A stretch of 64,000 nt of DNA from Belliella buryatensis (GTDB lineage: Bacteria; Bacteroidota; Bacteroidia; Cytophagales; Cyclobacteriaceae). Positions 61,084-64,000 of this stretch are shown here, in pieces. A program made the position numbers and the translations under genes. How positions within the stretch are numbered: the stretch's first letter is position 1; every line of letters starts with the position of its first letter. The notes under the pieces are model-generated. The model was not told where the DNA came from. It worked only from the letters and a program-made list of their open reading frames with translations, and searched no databases. The stretch is taken from the NCBI RefSeq assembly GCF_900188245.1, contig NZ_FZOK01000002.1:124001-188000 (forward strand), written 5' to 3'.

Positions 61084-61163
61084 AACCAAACCTTTTTGCT
61101 TCGCCTCCTTGAAGGTACAAAAAATATGGTTTCAGTTTGGGGTATTTTTTAATCCTGAGTAAG

Positions 61164-63434
61164 TCAGTCTATTATCCGAAGCTTCGCAAAGCTAAGTAAT
61201 AAAGTTTTTTCTCCAAAATTCTCAAATTGTATCGTCGCTTTTTTATTGATTCCCTCGACTTCAATTTTGGAAACTTTTCCAAAACCAAACTTCGGATGCT
61301 CTACCAGCATATCCACGGCCAAGTTGTTGGTGTTGGAAGGTTTGAAGTCTGGACTTGGTGTATGTATCTTGGCGGTAGATTGAGGGCGCATGGCTGGGTT
61401 TTTTTTGATCCCGATAAATCCATTTCTGCCTTCGCTTCCTTCATGACGCAAGGCTCCAGCGGGTGATGCAGTCATGCGCTTGTTGACTTTGATACAGCTA
61501 GGGTCGATTTCCTCCAAGAATCTGCTAGGTTCACAGTTCAATAATCGCCCATACCTGTACCTGCTGAGCGCATATGTGAGGTAGAGCTTGTCCATGGCAC
61601 GTGTTGAAGCGACGTAAAAAAGCCTCCTTTCTTCTTCTAAATCCTCTCTGCTTTGCATCATCATCTGTGATGGAAAAAGATCTTCTTCCATGCCGACTAC
61701 AAATACCTGCTTGAACTCCAAGCCTTTGGATGAGTGGATCGTCATTAAGGTCACCGCATCCGTGGTGTCCTTGTCTCGATCATTGTCAGTCAAAAGTGCG
61801 ATTTCTTGCAAGAATGCTCCCAAGGATTTATCCTCATTTTCAGGATTGTCCACATATTCTTTGATGGCATTGAGCAATTCTTGAACGTTTTCGTAGCGGT
61901 TGAGTCCTTCAATGGTTTTATCTTCATAAAGATCTCGCAGTAATCCTGATTGCTTCGAGATGGATGTTGCTGCTTCAAATGCATCCTTACGCTCCACTTC
62001 GATACTGAAACTCTTGATCATCGTAGTAAAATCTTCCACAGCATTGGAAGCTCTTCCTGATAGGAAGCTATTCGCATTGGTCATCACTTCCCAAAGTGGG
62101 ATATCGTGTTCGTAGGCAGCCACCAGCATTTTCTCTACTGTGGTGTCACCTATGCCTCTTTTTGGGTAGTTGATGATTCTTTTGAAAGCTTCTTCGTCAT
62201 CTCTATTGACTATAAAGCGCATGTACGCCATCAGGTCCTTGATTTCCTTCCTTTGGTAAAATGAAAGACCACCGACAATTTTGTAGGTGATATTCATTTT
62301 TCGCAAAGCTTCCTCCATCGATCTTGATTGTGAGTTGGTGCGATAGAGAATGGCGAAATCACTGTTATTGAGCTTTTTGTTGTTCTTTTCTTCAAAAATT
62401 GTAGTTGCTACCACACGTCCTTCTTCATTGTCAGAACTCGCTTTGATCAGTTCGATCATGTCGCCTTCGTCGTTTTGAGTCCAGACATTTTTTTGAAGTT
62501 GAGCTTTATTTTTGGCAATGATGCTGTTGGCAGCTTGGACGATGTTTTTGGTAGAGCGATAGTTCTGCTCTAGTTTGACTACAAAAAGATCAGGATAATC
62601 TTTTTCAAAATTCAAGATGTTTTGAATATCTGCACCCCTGAAAGCGTAAATACTTTGTGCATCATCACCCACCACACAGATGTTTTGATGGACAGCTGCA
62701 AGTTTTTTGGTGATCAGATATTGGGAGAGGTTTGTATCCTGAAACTCATCTACCATTACATATTTGAAGCGCTGTTGGTATTTGTTAAGTACGTCGAGGT
62801 GATCTCTGAAAAGAATGTTGGTATTGAAAAGCAAATCATCAAAATCCATTGCTGAGGATTTGAAAAGACGCTTTTGGTATGTTTTGTAAATCTCACCCAT
62901 CCGAGGCTTCATCGCTGCATCGTCATCTGCTTTGATATAAGGGTCGGTAAGATATGTCTCCCAAGAAATCAACCTATTTTTCGCTCCTGAGATCCTCGAA
63001 AGAACCGTATTCGCCTTATAGACTTTGTCGTCCAGCTTCATTTCTTTGACGATGGAGCGAATCAGTGATTTACTGTCATCTGTATCGTAGATGGTGAAGT
63101 TAGATGGATAGCCTAGTTTTTCTGCTTCTACTCTGAGGATTTTGGCAAAGGTAGAGTGAAAAGTTCCCATCCAGGTATTGCGAGCTTCTAGACCAATCAA
63201 TCGTTCAATCCTGTTTTTCATTTCGGCAGCAGCCTTATTGGTAAAAGTTAGGGAAAGTATATGGAAAGGGTCAACACCTTTGGCATGGATCAGGTGGGCA
63301 ATGCGGTAAGTCAGTACCCGGGTTTTGCCCGATCCGGCACCTGCGATGATCATCACAGGTCCATCAGTATGTTCTACAGCTTCTTTTTGTGGGGGGTTCA
63401 GTCCTTTGAGGTAATCCATTCTTAATCTATCCAT
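61164..63434 (-). CDS. UvrD/PcrA-type superfamily 1 DNA helicase
   Basis: The 756-residue SF1 helicase unwinds DNA 3'-5' in repair and replication restart. Motifs: Q-motif LNPPQKEAVEH, Walker A AGAGSGKTR (31-39), LTFTNKAAAEMKNRI, DEExx equivalent VMVDEFQDTN, GDDAQSIYAFRGAD, LEQNYRSTKNIV, LMTIHSSKGLEF and EEERRLFYVASTRAM. The C-terminal part ends with a Tudor-like segment (MLVEHPKFGFGKVSKIEVEG) as in PcrA, for RNA polymerase contact. ATG at 63434; MDYLKGLNPPQ at 63419 is an alternative. PcrA versus UvrD naming is not firm. Confidence 0.94.
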   Translation of the reverse strand: MDRLRMDYLKGLNPPQKEAVEHTDGPVMIIAGAGSGKTRVLTYRIAHLIHAKGVDPFHILSLTFTNKAAAEMKNRIERLIGLEARNTWMGTFHSTFAKILRVEAEKLGYPSNFTIYDTDDSKSLIRSIVKEMKLDDKVYKANTVLSRISGAKNRLISWETYLTDPYIKADDDAAMKPRMGEIYKTYQKRLFKSSAMDFDDLLFNTNILFRDHLDVLNKYQQRFKYVMVDEFQDTNLSQYLITKKLAAVHQNICVVGDDAQSIYAFRGADIQNILNFEKDYPDLFVVKLEQNYRSTKNIVQAANSIIAKNKAQLQKNVWTQNDEGDMIELIKASSDNEEGRVVATTIFEEKNNKKLNNSDFAILYRTNSQSRSMEEALRKMNITYKIVGGLSFYQRKEIKDLMAYMRFIVNRDDEEAFKRIINYPKRGIGDTTVEKMLVAAYEHDIPLWEVMTNANSFLSGRASNAVEDFTTMIKSFSIEVERKDAFEAATSISKQSGLLRDLYEDKTIEGLNRYENVQELLNAIKEYVDNPENEDKSLGAFLQEIALLTDNDRDKDTTDAVTLMTIHSSKGLEFKQVFVVGMEEDLFPSQMMMQSREDLEEERRLFYVASTRAMDKLYLTYALSRYRYGRLLNCEPSRFLEEIDPSCIKVNKRMTASPAGALRHEGSEGRNGFIGIKKNPAMRPQSTAKIHTPSPDFKPSNTNNLAVDMLVEHPKFGFGKVSKIEVEGINKKATIQFENFGEKTLLLSFAKLRIID

Positions 63435-63467
63435 TCAACAAGCTTCAAAGTTAATGGATTTTTTGGC

Positions 63468-63523
63468 TTTAATGGAACGCGGATGACGCAGATTTGAGGA
63501 ATAGAAGCGGATAAAAATCATAG
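63468..63523. repeat. Relic of a dispersed GCGGAT-type intergenic element
   Basis: ATGGAACGCGGATGACGCAG, ATTTGAGGAATAGAAGCGG and ATAAAAATCATAG have the wording of the dispersed AACGCGGATTACGCGGATT element family that I recognise from other Bacteroidota. Non-coding; just upstream of the helicase. Confidence 0.4.
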
Positions 63524-63704
63524 TATAATTGTTTACCCAATCGAACTTTCTAATAGTTTATTGAAGTTTGATTTTTGAAAGAAGTTTTTAATATTAGACC
63601 TTTGATATAGTTAGTTTAGTGGTTAAGACTAAATCATCTATATTGAATAAGCTTTTTAGTTTATAGCAATGTTTCAAATAAGATTTTAATCAAAATAAAT
63701 TTTC

Positions 63705-64000
63705 ATGATGAAAAGAATATGTTTTGTATCCGTTTTATTGATTGTATTTTCTTGTAATACTGAAAATGGCTTCTATGATGAAAGCGGTGTGTTACAGTTG
63801 AAACTCGATGACGCAAAGTTGATAGACAATTCTTATTTTGAAATTATTGATCTAATTCCACTCGAGACAAATTCGCAGAATCTGATGAGTATGGAACTAA
63901 GAATTAGAGAGCATAAGGATGGTTTTTTCGTAATGGATGCTGAAAAATTTGATGCTGTTCATCATTTTGATCAGAGCGGAAAATACCTTGGTAAAATGGC
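63705..64000 (+). CDS. Propeller-type lipoprotein (6-bladed beta-propeller-like), 3' end outside window
   Basis: The visible 98 residues begin with a lipoprotein signal (lipobox LIVFSCN). ATGs at 63705 and 63708 are both in frame. The mature part, LIPLETNSQNLMSMELRIRE with HHFDQSGKYLGKM, is the typical first blade of the Bacteroidota 6-bladed beta-propeller lipoproteins (BF3164/DUF5128-like: I-PLET, then FDxxGKxLGK). No secreted-peptide gene precedes it, in contrast to the two modules inside the window. The rest of the gene lies to the right. Function unknown. Confidence 0.75.
   Translation, partial: MMKRICFVSVLLIVFSCNTENGFYDESGVLQLKLDDAKLIDNSYFEIIDLIPLETNSQNLMSMELRIREHKDGFFVMDAEKFDAVHHFDQSGKYLGKM

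Noticed and set aside
63661-63704. Small secreted-peptide gene before the right-edge propeller lipoprotein
   Set aside because: The only ATG there (63670) runs to a stop after six codons, so the third lipoprotein has no peptide partner in view.

Overview
The window looks like a chromosomal segment of a Bacteroidota bacterium, most likely order Cytophagales and close to Cyclobacteriaceae (Algoriphagus/Belliella-like). The grounds are a SusC/SusD pair, the gliding genes gldA-gldF-gldG, a DnaE polymerase with a fused N-terminal proofreading domain, small Bacteroidota-specific families (DUF4290, DUF502, DUF2147), promoters of the TAnnTTTG type and an almost complete lack of Shine-Dalgarno sequences. 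No rRNA, tRNA, insertion sequence, prophage or CRISPR array was seen. The family assignment is inference; no search was run.

Layout. 1-12.4 kb: a SusC (cut by the left edge), SusD, two large paralogous FG-GAP/ASPIC-UnbV surface lipoproteins and a PAP2/vanadium-haloperoxidase-type lipoprotein, all on + and probably one uptake or surface-processing operon. 12.5-13.2 kb: a small antitoxin/PIN-toxin pair. 13.4-21.7 kb: rsmG, a secreted M28 peptidase (-), dnaE, trxA and a DUF502 membrane protein (-). 21.9-23.3 kb: a small secreted Cys-rich peptide followed by a lipoprotein. 23.5-24.8 kb: a TlpA-like thioredoxin lipoprotein (-). 25.1-40.6 kb: the complete dcw cluster in canonical order, mraZ-rsmH-ftsL-ftsI-murE-mraY-murD-ftsW-murG-murC-ftsQ-ftsA-ftsZ, with MraZ-box-like repeats before mraZ. 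40.6-43.2 kb: an NADPH-dependent FMN reductase (-) and two tandem purine nucleoside phosphorylase paralogs. 43.3-44.8 kb: a second secreted-peptide/lipoprotein pair whose lipoprotein is frameshifted. 45.0-48.3 kb: gldA-gldF-gldG. 48.3-49.0 kb: a gene-free region full of hairpins, with two inverted copies of a composite repeat. 49.0-51.6 kb: dnaN and, convergent to it, an AAA/DUF4143-type ATPase preceded by a 33-bp-period palindrome array. 51.8-55.8 kb (-): a GH13 alpha-amylase-type lipoprotein, a beta-barrel protein and an M20 peptidase. 56.0-58.1 kb (+): lipoprotein, DUF2147 protein and beta-barrel protein. 58.3-63.4 kb (-): a lipoprotein, murA, DUF4290 and a UvrD/PcrA helicase. The right edge cuts a propeller-type lipoprotein.

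How the genes work together. The dcw cluster plus murA supply peptidoglycan precursor synthesis and division; MurE carries the DNPR motif of meso-diaminopimelate enzymes. dnaE and dnaN supply replication; the helicase supplies repair. The SusCD operon, the amylase-like lipoprotein, the peptidases and the gliding ABC transporter fit a surface-gliding degrader of polymers.

The most unusual structures are: (1) the two modules of secreted small peptide, perfect intercistronic hairpin and roughly 380-residue lipoprotein; (2) the three 18-bp palindromes spaced exactly 33 bp apart before the ATPase; (3) the inverted pair of composite repeats at 48.42-48.70 kb. Enzyme-level points of note are an Asp at the fosfomycin-target Cys position of MurA, an Asn/Asp difference between the two nucleoside phosphorylases, and a MurG reading frame with no ordinary start codon where the family N-terminus begins.
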